Notes: a model not told the origin generated them from the sequence alone. A DNA stretch of 64,000 nt from Corynebacterium crudilactis (GCF_001643015.1 NZ_CP015622.1:2493358-2557357); one strand, 5' to 3'; positions 1 to 9,197 are shown, counted from the first letter of the stretch. Numbers and translations are program-made.

Positions 1-704
1 GAGCCCTGTGCGCCAGAGCCAACCTCGGTTGGGAACTGCTGGCCTTCGGTCTCCCAGATATCGGTGGAAGCACCGAGGAACTTCTGGAAGTTATCGGAGG
101 TGCCGGATTCTTCGGAACGGTACAGAACAGAGATGTCCAGATCAGGAAGCTCAGTGCCCTCGTTCTGGGAAGCGATTGCTTCGTCGTTCCAGTTGGTGAT
201 TTCACCCTTGAAAATCTGAGCAATGGTGTTGGTGTCCAAGTTCAGGGACTCAACGCCAGGAACGTTGTAAGCAACAGCAACTGGGCCGATAACGAATGGC
301 AAGTGCCATGCTTCATTGCCTTCACAACGCGCTGCTGCTTCTGCAGCCTGGTCTTCCTTCATTGGGGAGTCAGATCCACCGAAGGAAACCTGGCCTGCAG
401 CGAAGTTGGTACGGCCGGAACCGGAACCTGAAGGGGTGTAAGCCAAAGATGCGCCATCAACAGACTCGGAGTACTTGATACCGAAGTAGTCCATTGCGGA
501 CTGCTGGGAAGATGCACCTTCAGCAACGAGCTGACCGGATACACCGGAAAGACCCTCAACAGCCGCGGAATCAGATCCGGTGGAAGCTGCGGAAGAGGAA
601 GAAGCGGAATCAGACTCGGTGGAGTCGGAGCAAGCTACAAGTGCGAAGGAGCCTGCGGTAACTGCGCCCACGAGGGCGATGGAGCGCTTAAGAGTGAGGT
701 TCAC
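1..704 (-). CDS. pstS: Phosphate ABC transporter substrate-binding lipoprotein PstS (3' part outside window)
   Basis: Binds inorganic phosphate outside the membrane and delivers it to the PstCAB importer. The GTG start at 704 follows a GGAAAGG ribosome site. Residues 1-25 form a lipoprotein signal with lipobox LVAC (lipidated Cys25). A Ser-rich linker follows, and then the PBP fold with recognisable PstS segments such as YRSEESGTSDNF. About 234 residues are present and the C-terminus runs off the window start. The upstream gene mshD is separated by a hairpin terminator, so pstS has its own promoter in 705-920. In C. glutamicum pst is induced by phosphate starvation through PhoR, whose gene pair also lies in this window (about 30.2-32.3 kb). 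Confidence 0.93.
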   Translation of the reverse strand, partial: MNLTLKRSIALVGAVTAGSFALVACSDSTESDSASSSSAASTGSDSAAVEGLSGVSGQLVAEGASSQQSAMDYFGIKYSESVDGASLAYTPSGSGSGRTNFAAGQVSFGGSDSPMKEDQAAEAAARCEGNEAWHLPFVIGPVAVAYNVPGVESLNLDTNTIAQIFKGEITNWNDEAIASQNEGTELPDLDISVLYRSEESGTSDNFQKFLGASTDIWETEGQQFPTEVGSGAQG

Positions 705-916
705 GGGGAAGCCTTTCCGGTTTAAGTTAAGACATCGTCTGAGCAGATTCAGCAGGCGGGTTTACACCCTTCCTGTTTGCTCACGATCTAAAAATCTAAG
801 ACCTGGAAATGACCAACTAAGGCTAATTTGGTTAACAGACAATGAACTCTGGGATAGCGTTCGGCAAATTTTGCCACCCCTTGCATCTCACTCGCACTAC
901 TTAGAGACTCCAGTCA

Positions 917-960
917 CAAAAATCGGGCATTTTCCAGCCCCTGGGGGCGGAAAATCCCGA
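917..960 (-). terminator. Rho-independent terminator after mshD
   Basis: Arms 923-935 and 949-960 pair almost perfectly (TCGGG, one unpaired base, ATTTTCC). On the minus strand they are followed by a T-run. It lies 39 bp past the mshD stop and insulates pstS from mshD. Confidence 0.8.
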
Positions 961-998
961 TTCTTATCATTTTCACAGTTACCTGGCATGCAGAATTT

Positions 999-1877
999 TT
1001 ACTTTTCGTAAACAACGTGACTTTCTGCGACAGAAAAGCCTAATTTTTCGTATGCAGCTACTGCCGGTTTGTTGTCTGCTTCTACATACAGCACAACTTT
1101 TTTAGCTCCTTGAGCCTTCATATGATGCAGACCCAAGCGCACCAATGGGTCCCCCAAGCCACGACCACGATAGGCAGCTGACAATCCAACAACATAGATT
1201 TCCTGTAATTCAGCACTGTGTTGCTTTACCCAATGGAAGCCAACTACTTCCTCGCCATCCCAAAGAAATAGCACGTCAGCATCTTTGTACCAAGAAGCCT
1301 TCTGTGCCTGTGCAAGCCGATACGTGGTCCATCCGCCCTGTTCAGGGTGCCAATCAAAGGCCTCATTGTTTGCTTGCAACCATTTTGCTTCTGCAGCAGA
1401 CTTCTCAATTGGGGCATTAGCCAAGCTGCTGTGCGTAATACCTTCTGGATCAAGGAATTTCGCAGATTCTTCCAGGGCTAAGCCATCAACTTCCATAACT
1501 AAAAGCTCACGGGTCTTTTTCATACGCAAGGTGGAAGCCAATGCTTGGGCACCAACGGTGTTTCCATGCGCCCAGATAGAAGCCGAAGGGGTCGCGTCGA
1601 TAAGCGCCTTGCCGATGCCCTGGCGCCTGTGCGCCGGGTGGACAGCTAGCTCCGTGGTTTCCTCATCCGTGGCCGCGAGGCCAACCAATTTGCCATTCAG
1701 CGTGACAATTAAATGTGTATGACCAAGCCCAGGTTCAGCAAGACCGCGAAGGAATTGCTCCGAGAGCGCGTCAACGCCATCCACCGCGCGAACCTCTTTC
1801 AGGAGCAATAGTGCCTGCTCACGAAGGTCTCGGTCCAGCGCTATCTGAGTATTTTTGATGCGATTGGAGGTATTCAT
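999..1877 (-). CDS. mshD: Mycothiol synthase MshD
   Basis: Last step of mycothiol synthesis: acetyl-CoA-dependent N-acetylation of Cys-GlcN-Ins in the cytoplasm. The 292-residue protein has two GNAT domains. The N-terminal one carries the acetyl-CoA loop HRRQGIGKAL (about residues 83-92), the C-terminal one the loop RGRGLGDPLVRLGL. Length and duplicated GNAT layout match actinobacterial MshD, which sits next to pst genes in this genus. A terminator follows the gene. The protein is also similar to other double-GNAT acetyltransferases, but context makes MshD the best call. Confidence 0.9.
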   Translation of the reverse strand: MNTSNRIKNTQIALDRDLREQALLLLKEVRAVDGVDALSEQFLRGLAEPGLGHTHLIVTLNGKLVGLAATDEETTELAVHPAHRRQGIGKALIDATPSASIWAHGNTVGAQALASTLRMKKTRELLVMEVDGLALEESAKFLDPEGITHSSLANAPIEKSAAEAKWLQANNEAFDWHPEQGGWTTYRLAQAQKASWYKDADVLFLWDGEEVVGFHWVKQHSAELQEIYVVGLSAAYRGRGLGDPLVRLGLHHMKAQGAKKVVLYVEADNKPAVAAYEKLGFSVAESHVVYEK

Positions 1878-1936
1878 GACCCCAGGTTAGCCCCAACTTT
1901 GAATCTCTTGCAGGAACGTGGGGTAAAGATATAGAT

Positions 1937-2722
1937 GTGGAAAAATCCAGAAAACGAGTATTAACCATTACAGCGTCGACAATTGGAGCAGTTGCAGTGG
2001 TCGGCGGCGCATTTTGGATTGTCGATTCTTCCATTGCAGCGCATGCAGAACGCAACCTTTCTGTCGCTGTTGCAGAGTCCGCAAATCTAGAAAATGCACC
2101 ACGAGTATTTTTGGGCAGTTCTGTGTACACCATGGCATTTTTCACAGGCGAGCTCGACTCGGTGAGCATCGACATGTTAGATGTCGAAATTCCAGGTGTC
2201 GGCATGGTCAATGCACGAACTGAAGTAAACAAAGTAAAGGTGACGCCAGCTCAAATTTTCTCCGGCGATCTCAACGGCACGACTGCAGAGACTTTTGCCC
2301 GCACCTTGCGCATGGACGGAGTCGCGATCGGTGCGAAGTTGGATATCACCGACCTGGATATCTCCCACCCCATCGATATTTCTCCCTCAGGCGGACAAGC
2401 CTCCGAAGCACTCCTCACCGGCACCCCGCCAGGCATGGAAGACCCCGTGAGCGTCCTGGTCAACCTGCGCCTAGTCGGCTCCGAATTCCAGATGCTTCCA
2501 TATGAGCTTGTCGACGCCCCCTCCGGACTCACCCTGGATGATGTAGCCCCAGCTTTCACATGGAGGGTAGACACCTTGCAATTGCCTTTAGCCGACCGTG
2601 CCATGGCTGTCTATCTCTCTGGCGGATCGATCCACTTCCAATCAGAAGCCCGCAATGTTGAACTGACCACCCGAGAGCTTTCTCCGCTGGCTGCTCCAGA
2701 AGAAAATTCAGATAACTCCTAA
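1937..2722 (+). CDS. LmeA-like (DUF2993) phospholipid-binding envelope protein
   Basis: A 261-residue protein with an N-terminal hydrophobic segment (about residues 8-30) that is either a signal anchor or a signal peptide. The extracytoplasmic body resembles the DUF2993/LmeA family, whose mycobacterial member is involved in lipomannan elongation and binds phospholipid. No catalytic motif is visible. The start is GTG at 1937, with no obvious ribosome site, so it may be leaderless. It is transcribed divergently from mshD, 59 bp apart. The envelope role is inferred from the family. Confidence 0.7.
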   Translation: MEKSRKRVLTITASTIGAVAVVGGAFWIVDSSIAAHAERNLSVAVAESANLENAPRVFLGSSVYTMAFFTGELDSVSIDMLDVEIPGVGMVNARTEVNKVKVTPAQIFSGDLNGTTAETFARTLRMDGVAIGAKLDITDLDISHPIDISPSGGQASEALLTGTPPGMEDPVSVLVNLRLVGSEFQMLPYELVDAPSGLTLDDVAPAFTWRVDTLQLPLADRAMAVYLSGGSIHFQSEARNVELTTRELSPLAAPEENSDNS

Positions 2723-2735
2723 ACCTTCCCTTTGT

Positions 2736-3812
2736 CTAAATCCCAAAGCTGCGCACGCGGATGAAATCCCTCACGTGCTTGCGCACATGGCGAGACCAAC
2801 TCATCGTTGGCGGAGCTGGATTAGTGTTAGGTGCAAATACTCTTAAGGCATCAGGAATAGATTCCAGCACCACCTGAGTTGGCTTTCCTTCAAATTCGCC
2901 GTCAACTTGAAAACGCTGACCACTAGTACACATAAGAGTGACTTTTTCCACATCATCAAACTCAATGGTTCGTTTGGCGATGAGCTTTTCCAGCTTTCTT
3001 CCACGCCCCAGACCAATGAGGTGCATCATTGCAGCGACCCCGCCAAAACCACGGACATCTGTCAGGCCAAACAGTCCGAGGCCGGAATCAAAAGAATTTT
3101 CAGGATTCGTGACCACAGGCAACGGACCTAAAAATGTCCACGGATTGGTATTGGAAGCAAGCAACAGGGGAATATCCTCCCGCTGCAGCTCCTCGCCTTG
3201 AGTATCAACAGCCTCCACAGTAATTTTTGGCGGCTTGATCTGAGTTTTGATCCACGCCCTGATACTCACTTGCAAATACAACAACGGGGACGCAGCAAAA
3301 CCTTGCGCGCGGGCACGCTCTACACGGGCAATAACATCTGCATCGATGCCGAACCCAGCATTCACTGCAAACCAGCGAGTATCCTCTTCATCGCCTTTCC
3401 AGGTACCAAGCGTGATTGTGCGAGTGTGCTTCTTGCGTACCAAATCCACCAACATTTCCGCTGCTGTATAAGGATCAGTTGGATAGCCTAACGCCCGTGC
3501 AAAAACATTTGCAGAGCCCGTTGGCAGGACTGCAACCGCCGGTAAATCCTCAACGTTTCGAAGATCACCTTCGGCTTTGCCGAGTAACCCATTTATCACT
3601 TCATTGACAGTGCCATCACCTCCGGCAGGAATAATGACATCAAAATCATCACGGGTCATACCCTGGAGCATTTCCTCAGCATGGCCTGCGTAATGGGTAA
3701 ATCTTGCCTCAAGGTGCACATCATCAATTTTCATCAGCTGTGGGACCACACGCCGGAAAAGTTCTTGTGTCTGAGTAGTGGACTCTGGGTTCGCGATCAG
3801 AAGGACATGCAT
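2736..3812 (-). CDS. Diacylglycerol kinase family lipid kinase (YegS/BmrU type)
   Basis: Predicted ATP-dependent lipid kinase. The 358-residue form starts at ATG 3812 (MHVLLIANPES). The DAGK catalytic signature GGDGTVNEVINGL lies near residues 66-78, followed by LPTGSANVFARALG. A C-terminal beta domain typical of the family continues to the end. Open reading extends upstream to 3896 but would overlap the divergent gene starting at 3853, so 3812 is preferred. That leaves a 40-bp divergent promoter region. The lipid substrate cannot be read from the sequence. The 3' end converges with the LmeA-like gene, 13 bp away. Confidence 0.85.
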   Translation of the reverse strand: MHVLLIANPESTTQTQELFRRVVPQLMKIDDVHLEARFTHYAGHAEEMLQGMTRDDFDVIIPAGGDGTVNEVINGLLGKAEGDLRNVEDLPAVAVLPTGSANVFARALGYPTDPYTAAEMLVDLVRKKHTRTITLGTWKGDEEDTRWFAVNAGFGIDADVIARVERARAQGFAASPLLYLQVSIRAWIKTQIKPPKITVEAVDTQGEELQREDIPLLLASNTNPWTFLGPLPVVTNPENSFDSGLGLFGLTDVRGFGGVAAMMHLIGLGRGRKLEKLIAKRTIEFDDVEKVTLMCTSGQRFQVDGEFEGKPTQVVLESIPDALRVFAPNTNPAPPTMSWSRHVRKHVRDFIRVRSFGI

Positions 3813-3852
3813 ATTTTCTAAGGCTAGTAGCAAAACGCTACGCTTGAATGCC

Positions 3853-4542
3853 ATGAGCGAAAATGACACCCCAAAAAATCCAGTAGTACCCGGCACCGGC
3901 GCAGACGGACCATCCCTATCTCAATCTGCAAGCATCAGCGGTTCAGATGCAGTTGACCTCGCAGCAGAACAGTCCAAGGGCACTGCACACCGCAACATCC
4001 CAGGATTGGGCGACCTCCCAATCCCAGACGACACTGCAAACCTCCGTGAAGGACCTAACCTGCACGATGGTCTCCTAGCCCTGCTCCCCCTCGTTGGCGT
4101 ATGGCGCGGTGAAGGCCAGGCAGACACAGCAGAAGGCGGCCAGTACCCATTCGGCCAGCAGATCACTTTCTCCCACGACGGCGAAAACTACCTCTCTTAT
4201 GAGTCCCGCATGTGGAAACTCAACGAAGAGGGCGAAACCGTAGGCTCAGACCACCGCGAATCCGGTTTCTGGCGCATCAGCCTCAAGGATGAGATTGAAT
4301 TCGTCTTCACTCACGCAAGCGGCGTTGTAGAAATTTACTACGGCCAGCCACTCAATGAACGCGCATGGGAATTGGAATCAGCTTCCACCATGGTCACCGC
4401 AACCGGTCCTTCCACTCTCGGACCAGGAAAGCGCCTCTACGGCCTACTTCCAACCAATGAACTGGGCTGGGTAGATGAGCGCCTCGTAGGAGATGCCCTC
4501 AAGCCACGGATGTCCGCACAGCTTTCCCGCGTGATCGGCTAA
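3853..4542 (+). CDS. FABP/nitrobindin-like beta-barrel protein (DUF1794)
   Basis: A 229-residue protein. About 60 residues of polar, probably disordered leader precede a nitrobindin-like domain, from the HDGLLALLPLVGVWRGEG segment to the C-terminus. The motif GxWxGxG (GVWRGEG) and the ending DERLVGDALKPRMSAQLSRV are typical of actinobacterial FABP family proteins. Mycobacterial members bind heme and isomerise peroxynitrite. Whether this one binds heme cannot be settled by eye. ATG 3853 was chosen because the divergent kinase starts at 3812. A strong terminator follows. Confidence 0.82.
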   Translation: MSENDTPKNPVVPGTGADGPSLSQSASISGSDAVDLAAEQSKGTAHRNIPGLGDLPIPDDTANLREGPNLHDGLLALLPLVGVWRGEGQADTAEGGQYPFGQQITFSHDGENYLSYESRMWKLNEEGETVGSDHRESGFWRISLKDEIEFVFTHASGVVEIYYGQPLNERAWELESASTMVTATGPSTLGPGKRLYGLLPTNELGWVDERLVGDALKPRMSAQLSRVIG

Positions 4543-4550
4543 AAATCACT

Positions 4551-4582
4551 AAAAGGGCCTTGAAATTTCAAGGCCCTTTTTC
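4551..4582 (+). terminator. Rho-independent terminator of the FABP-like gene
   Basis: Perfect stem AAGGGCCTTGAAA / TTTCAAGGCCCTT closed by A- and T-runs, starting 8 bp after the stop codon. It could work in both directions. The following 275 bp, up to the pabC-like stop at 4858, contain no convincing gene. Confidence 0.9.
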
Positions 4583-4857
4583 TGATTTCGGAGTCTTTTG
4601 TGTCCCATATCGAGCAATTCAGTCCCTGAATAATCGCTCCATGGTGCTATCCAGACTGATTGACCAAGAACGGTTGATTTCTCTCCACCTTGGTCACCCA
4701 ATCTGGTTTGTTCAAAACACTGTTCGCACCTCCGAAAAAGTGCCCTCCCTAAAATCGCCCCTAAGCCTTTCCCAAAGCATCTCTCAGGAAATATCCATGC
4801 CGGAAATCTGAGGCCTTAAATCGACTTTTGAGCCCTACTAAAATTTCAGCGTGAAAA

Positions 4858-5802
4858 CTACCCAAGCGCTTTAGAGATCAACGCTCTGATTTCTTTCTCA
4901 TTGTCAGGTTTTGGAAGTTTATGCCCATCAAGCCTGGTGACGCGCACTGCTCCTCGCACAGAGGACACCAACCACACGCTATCTGCGCCGAAGAGATCAT
5001 CCACGCTTAAGTCTTTTTCTTTACAACGCCACCCTTTTTGCGTTGCGTATTCAAATAATGCGGCTTGAGTGGTTCCGGGAAGAATGTCTCCCCCTGGGGC
5101 TGGGGTGCGGATTTTATCCCCTTTAAAACTGACCACAGTGGAGGTAGCGCCTTCTAACACACGGTCCTCATCGGTGAAAATAACATCATCGAATCCATTG
5201 GCTTTGGCGTATCGCAGAGCAGCCATATTTGCGGCATATGCCAAAGTTTTCGCCCCGACAGTAAGCCATGGAGCTGGGGTTTTTTCCACTTTGGATAGCT
5301 CGCCACGTGTTGCTTTTCCAATTCCAGGCAGTTCAGTATCAATGGAATATCCGCGTGAACTAGTCATCACCGAAACACCGTGATCCCGCTCAGCGAGTTT
5401 TTCTGCTGACACAGGAGTGATAGTTAACCATCCTGATGCCAAACCAGTAGTTGATCGGCCTCGGCTTAAAGTCCACGTGCATGAAGCTTCGCCTGCTTGC
5501 GGATTGGAATACCAAGATTCGATACCCATGCGCGTAGCTTTTTCCCAATCCGCCAGGATCGGTTCCGGCAGTCCCAACAGAGCTGCAGAAGCTTTGAAGC
5601 GCTCTCCGTGCCGGCGCAGATTACACGGATGACCATCGCGGATGAGAAGTGTTTCGAAAATTCCATCGCCGCGGGTCAATGCGGCATCGTCCCAAAAGAC
5701 CATGGGCAAATTGGGGTTTTGCTGTCGGATAGACCCACCGTAGGGTTCGACAATGAGGATCACCGGTGCCGGTGCAGACATGGGACGAGGTACAAGCGCC
5801 AT
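4858..5802 (-). CDS. pabC: Class IV PLP enzyme, probable aminodeoxychorismate lyase (PabC-like)
   Basis: Probably releases pyruvate from 4-amino-4-deoxychorismate to give p-aminobenzoate for folate. The 314-residue length and fold-type IV features fit: an N-terminal TRGDGIFETLLI segment, the probable PLP lysine in VGAKTLAYAANM, and the FTDEDRVLEGATSTVV segment of the pyridoxal site. Branched-chain or D-amino-acid aminotransferases share this fold. The GDGIFET motif and the lack of a branched-chain signature favour the lyase. ATG 5802 or 5781 could be the start. It is divergent from folate-binding ygfZ, which suggests a shared folate theme. Confidence 0.78.
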   Translation of the reverse strand: MALVPRPMSAPAPVILIVEPYGGSIRQQNPNLPMVFWDDAALTRGDGIFETLLIRDGHPCNLRRHGERFKASAALLGLPEPILADWEKATRMGIESWYSNPQAGEASCTWTLSRGRSTTGLASGWLTITPVSAEKLAERDHGVSVMTSSRGYSIDTELPGIGKATRGELSKVEKTPAPWLTVGAKTLAYAANMAALRYAKANGFDDVIFTDEDRVLEGATSTVVSFKGDKIRTPAPGGDILPGTTQAALFEYATQKGWRCKEKDLSVDDLFGADSVWLVSSVRGAVRVTRLDGHKLPKPDNEKEIRALISKALG

Positions 5803-5909
5803 AATGCCTGATTATGCACGGTTATTTCACTTCGCGCTCACTGGTGCTAACCACTTGCGTTATTTCAAGGAATAACCCTTCGCGTGAGATTGTGGGTACT
5901 ATCGATTCT

Positions 5910-7013
5910 GTGGCTAACGAACAAATCGAGGTCGCGAACAACACTGATCAGATTCCTGCAGGCTATAGTTCCCCTCTTCTTTCTCGAAGTGGCGCAGCAG
6001 AAGCTCAGGGCACTGCCTCTCAGGCAGATACTGAAGGTGTCGCGTGGCATTACGGTTCCCCTCTCGTCGAGCAACGCATCTTCGAAACAGGTACGGGTGT
6101 AGTTGACCGTTCCAATCGCAAGGTGATTAAAGTCGATGGGCCTGATGCCCCCACGTTCCTCAATAACATTTTGTCCCAAAAAGTTGATACCGCCGAAGAC
6201 GGCTTCACCGCTGGTGCGCTCAATCTAGACGCACAAGGCCGTATCCAACACTCCATGCAGATAACCCTCGTTGACGGTGTTTTTTATCTTGACACCTCAG
6301 CGGCAGAATTTGATCCCCTCATTAGCTTCCTCACCAAGATGATTTTTTGGTCGGAAGTAACCGTCGAAGAAGCCGATCTAGCTATCATCACTCTCCTCGG
6401 AGCAGAGATTGCCCTTCCGGACGCAGTCTTTGCCCGCAGAGTCGAGTGGAACGGTCCCACGCGTATCGACGTCGCCATCCGGCGTGAAAAACTCACAGAG
6501 GGCGTCGATAAGCTTCTAGAAGCTGGTGCAAAGCTGACCGGCCTCATGGCCTACACAGCCGAGCGTGTGAAGGCCCTGGAGCCCGCTGTGGGCGTTGATC
6601 TAGACGATAAGACTATTCCCCATGAAATACCTCATTGGATTGGTCGTGGCGATCATCTAGGTGCCGTGCATCTGACCAAGGGCTGCTACCGCGGACAGGA
6701 AACTGTTGCTCGCGTAGACAACCTTGGCCGTTCCCCTCGTGTGTTGGTCATGCTTCATCTGGATGGCTCCGCCCCGCTAGATCCAGTGACTGGTGCAGAG
6801 ATCAAATCTGGCACGCGCATAGTTGGACGTCTAGGCACTGTTGTCCATGATGCCGATTACGGACCGATCGCTTTGGGATTGGTAAAACGCAGCGCGCTAG
6901 CTGGAGAACTTCGCATTGATGAAGTCTCGGTAAATGTCGATCAAGATCTTCTTCCCGTGGAGGATAGCCAGCAACGCGGACGCGCTGCCATTAATAAGCT
7001 CAAAGGCCTGTAA
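5910..7013 (+). CDS. ygfZ: Folate-binding YgfZ/GcvT-like protein
   Basis: Tetrahydrofolate-binding protein of the YgfZ family, which helps iron-sulfur cluster assembly or repair in other bacteria. The family signature KGCYRGQETVAR is clear (about residue 260), followed by the GcvT-like C-terminal barrel. I prefer GTG 5910 (367 residues). The frame stays open to 5814, but that start would leave only 11 bp to the divergent pabC-like start and has no ribosome site. A TACTAT element just upstream of 5910 would suit a short or absent leader. Confidence 0.82.
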   Translation: MANEQIEVANNTDQIPAGYSSPLLSRSGAAEAQGTASQADTEGVAWHYGSPLVEQRIFETGTGVVDRSNRKVIKVDGPDAPTFLNNILSQKVDTAEDGFTAGALNLDAQGRIQHSMQITLVDGVFYLDTSAAEFDPLISFLTKMIFWSEVTVEEADLAIITLLGAEIALPDAVFARRVEWNGPTRIDVAIRREKLTEGVDKLLEAGAKLTGLMAYTAERVKALEPAVGVDLDDKTIPHEIPHWIGRGDHLGAVHLTKGCYRGQETVARVDNLGRSPRVLVMLHLDGSAPLDPVTGAEIKSGTRIVGRLGTVVHDADYGPIALGLVKRSALAGELRIDEVSVNVDQDLLPVEDSQQRGRAAINKLKGL

Positions 7014-7035
7014 CTAAACCCATTTATAGCGGATT

Positions 7036-7085
7036 TAGGCGATTTTTAATGAATACGAAAATCGCCTACTTTCGCATTTTTTTTC
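7036..7085 (+). terminator. Probable terminator after ygfZ
   Basis: Perfect 11-bp arms TAGGCGATTTT (7036-7046) and AAAATCGCCTA (7058-7068), with a T-rich stretch at 7077-7084 eight bases later. The displaced T-run makes it weaker than a textbook terminator. Confidence 0.6.
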
Positions 7086-7232
7086 AATAACACGCAGGTC
7101 AAGGGCAAGTTGCAGAAATTTTCCGAATAACAGGCTATTGTGTCTAACAGGAATACAGTTAATACATCTTGAAAAGCCCATGAGTCGGCCACATTCCCAG
7201 GGTCGGCTCGCTCACTCCAAGGGGGTCAGGCA

Positions 7233-7448
7233 ATGGGTCGCGGTCGCGCGAAGGCAAAACAGACCAAAGTTGCTCGCCAGTTGAAGTACAGCTCTCCAGA
7301 CATGGATCTAGATTCACTGCAGCGGGAGCTGGCTAACCAGTCTCCCAGGCGTTCCTACTCCGATGCCCCTGATGATGAGGATCAGCACGCAGACTATGCG
7401 GGCTGGAGCGAGGACGACACCGAAAACAGTGCCTACCGCACTAAATAA
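7233..7448 (+). CDS. DUF3073 small protein
   Basis: A 71-residue cytoplasmic protein with a basic N-terminus (MGRGRAKAKQTKVARQLKYSS) and an acidic C-terminal half rich in Asp and Glu. This charge split and the opening MGRGRAKAKQTK are the hallmark of the actinobacterial DUF3073 family, whose function is unknown. The start is fixed by the AAGGGGGTCAGG ribosome site before ATG 7233. It is a single gene between ygfZ and the purM region. Confidence 0.85.
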   Translation: MGRGRAKAKQTKVARQLKYSSPDMDLDSLQRELANQSPRRSYSDAPDDEDQHADYAGWSEDDTENSAYRTK

Positions 7449-8041
7449 TTTCGTGTGTCTTTAACTTCAGACACGATGCCGATAGCGGAACTACTTCGCA
7501 GTCGGTGTTGCTGCGAGAGTTGAAAACCTCAAGCCCATCGTTCGGTGGCTTTGCGACCGTTTCAAGGTGTCACTTTCACCTCCAACGGTCCTTTCCCGTT
7601 CAACCACTACCGTAGAAGACGGCGCATGGTTTGACGCGGACAAAGTCCAAGGAGTACTTTCCCTCTGTGTTCCCGCACTCCTAGGATTTCAGCCCGTGCC
7701 AGATCTGGTGCCGTCTTTTGCGTGTCTAGGGTCTGTTCTATGACCTGTCTTGAGACTCTCCTGCCCTCTAAATAGCTGCGGCGCTTATCTCAAACAGTGT
7801 TCTTCTTAAACCTTCAGCAGCTACTGGCTGAACTTTTCGTCTAGTCAAGTTCTCATTGTCTAGATCAGTCTCTTTTTACCCAAAACCGAGTAGTCTCGAC
7901 AACGCGATATTAAGCTCCGCTTATTTCTCGCCCCTCGCCCTTCGCTCCTCGCTCCTCGCCACTAACTCTATCTACGGCAAGAAAACCGGCCCCTCACACA
8001 TATGTGTGAGGGGCCGGGGAACTCTAGAGGTTCAAGGCTAC
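7449..8041. other. 593-bp gene-poor stretch with a heptamer array
   Basis: No gene with a credible start was found. The plus strand holds an uninterrupted frame at about 7489-7741 without ATG or GTG near its beginning; it may be a gene remnant. At 7927-7961 five consecutive 7-base units read CTCGCCC, CTCGCCC, TTCGCTC, CTCGCTC, CTCGCCA. The purM terminator occupies the right edge. Confidence 0.5.
7982..8018 (-). terminator. Rho-independent terminator after purM
   Basis: Perfect 28-bp palindrome at 7988-8015 (GGCCCCTCACACAT and its complement), followed on the minus strand by GGTTTTC. It lies 24 bp past the purM stop. Confidence 0.85.
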
Positions 8042-9118
8042 TTAGTAGCCAGGGTGCTCTCCGTTAAGGAGAACGCGAGGCTCGCCTTCTTCACCATTGC
8101 GGATGGTGCCAAGCTCCCAGCAATCGATGTGGCGTGCAGTCAGCATTGCCAACGCACGGTCGCGGTCCTTTTCTGCAACAACTGCAACCATGCCGACCCC
8201 CATGTTGAAAGTCTTTTCCATTTCTTCGCGTGGGACCTTGCCCAGGGAAGCGATGATACGGAAGATCTGACCTGGAGTCCAGGTGCCACGGGACATTTCA
8301 GCTACGAGGCCTTCTGGGACAACTCGCTCAAGGTTGCCAGCGAGTCCGCCACCTGTGACGTGGCAGAAGGTGTGCACTTCGCACTCAGCGATAAGTGCAA
8401 GGCAGTCCTTAGCGTAAATGCGAGTTGGTTCTAGCATTTCTTCGCCCAGGGTGCGGCCGAGTTCTTCGATGTGTCCATCAAGAGCTAGTCCAGCCTTTTC
8501 GAGGAGGACGTGGCGAGCCAAAGAATAACCATTAGAGTGCAGGCCGGAGGACGCCATACCGATGAGGACATCGCCTGCGCGAACGCGGTCTGGTCCGAGT
8601 AGTTCATCAGCTTCAACAACGCCCACTGCAGTAGCGGAAACGTCGTAGTGGCCTGGCTCCATGACGCCTGGGTGCTCTGCGGTTTCGCCACCAAGCAGTG
8701 CACATCCTGCCTGGACACAGCCTTCTGCGATGCCGGAGACGATTTCAGCAACGTGCTCTGGAACAACCTTGCCGATAGCAATGTAGTCCTGCAGGAACAG
8801 TGGCTCTGCGCCTGTGACAACCAGGTCGTCGACACACATGGCGACCAAGTCGATGCCAATGGTGTCATGCTTGTCCATCATCTGGGCGATAACAAGCTTG
8901 GTGCCCACGCCATCTGATCCAGCTGCGAGGATTGGCTTCTTGTATTTTCCGAGCTCAAAGAGTCCAGCAAAGCCTCCAAGGTTGCCTAGAACCTCTGGGC
9001 GAGTGGCGCGCTTGGCCATTGGGGCAAAGAGTTCGACGGCACGATCGCCGGCTTCGATGTCGACTCCTGCAGCTGCGTATGAAACGCCTTCGGCAGTGGT
9101 GTCCTTGTGATCACTCAT
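8042..9118 (-). CDS. purM: Phosphoribosylformylglycinamidine cyclo-ligase PurM
   Basis: Fifth step of purine synthesis: ATP-dependent closure of FGAM to AIR. The 358-residue protein has the PurM signature GSDGVGTKL, the catalytic-core segment VDDLVVTGAEPLFLQDY and the GGGLAGNLERV glycine loop. It lies 128 bp downstream of purF in the same direction, with a conspicuous palindrome in the gap, and is followed by a strong terminator. The purF-purM pairing is common in actinobacteria. Confidence 0.97.
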   Translation of the reverse strand: MSDHKDTTAEGVSYAAAGVDIEAGDRAVELFAPMAKRATRPEVLGNLGGFAGLFELGKYKKPILAAGSDGVGTKLVIAQMMDKHDTIGIDLVAMCVDDLVVTGAEPLFLQDYIAIGKVVPEHVAEIVSGIAEGCVQAGCALLGGETAEHPGVMEPGHYDVSATAVGVVEADELLGPDRVRAGDVLIGMASSGLHSNGYSLARHVLLEKAGLALDGHIEELGRTLGEEMLEPTRIYAKDCLALIAECEVHTFCHVTGGGLAGNLERVVPEGLVAEMSRGTWTPGQIFRIIASLGKVPREEMEKTFNMGVGMVAVVAEKDRDRALAMLTARHIDCWELGTIRNGEEGEPRVLLNGEHPGY

Positions 9119-9197
9119 CGTGTACTTCGCTTCTCCTGCTAGGTATAGAACGTGGGTTTAAAACTTGGATTTAGTTTTCTGCAGACTCTCACCCTGC

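Noticed and set aside
580-1011. 143-residue plus-strand frame across the pstS start
   Set aside because: Mirrors the pstS signal region and terminator; composition is a shadow of the real gene.
5814-5909. 32-residue N-terminal extension of YgfZ
   Set aside because: No ribosome site and only 11 bp from the divergent pabC-like start.
7489-7741. Open plus-strand frame reading about 84 residues (ARVENLKPIVRW...)
   Set aside because: No ATG, GTG or TTG with a ribosome site near its beginning, no family recognised; kept only as a possible remnant.
7927-7961. CRISPR array
   Set aside because: Units are 7 bp and contiguous with no spacers; no cas genes seen in the window.
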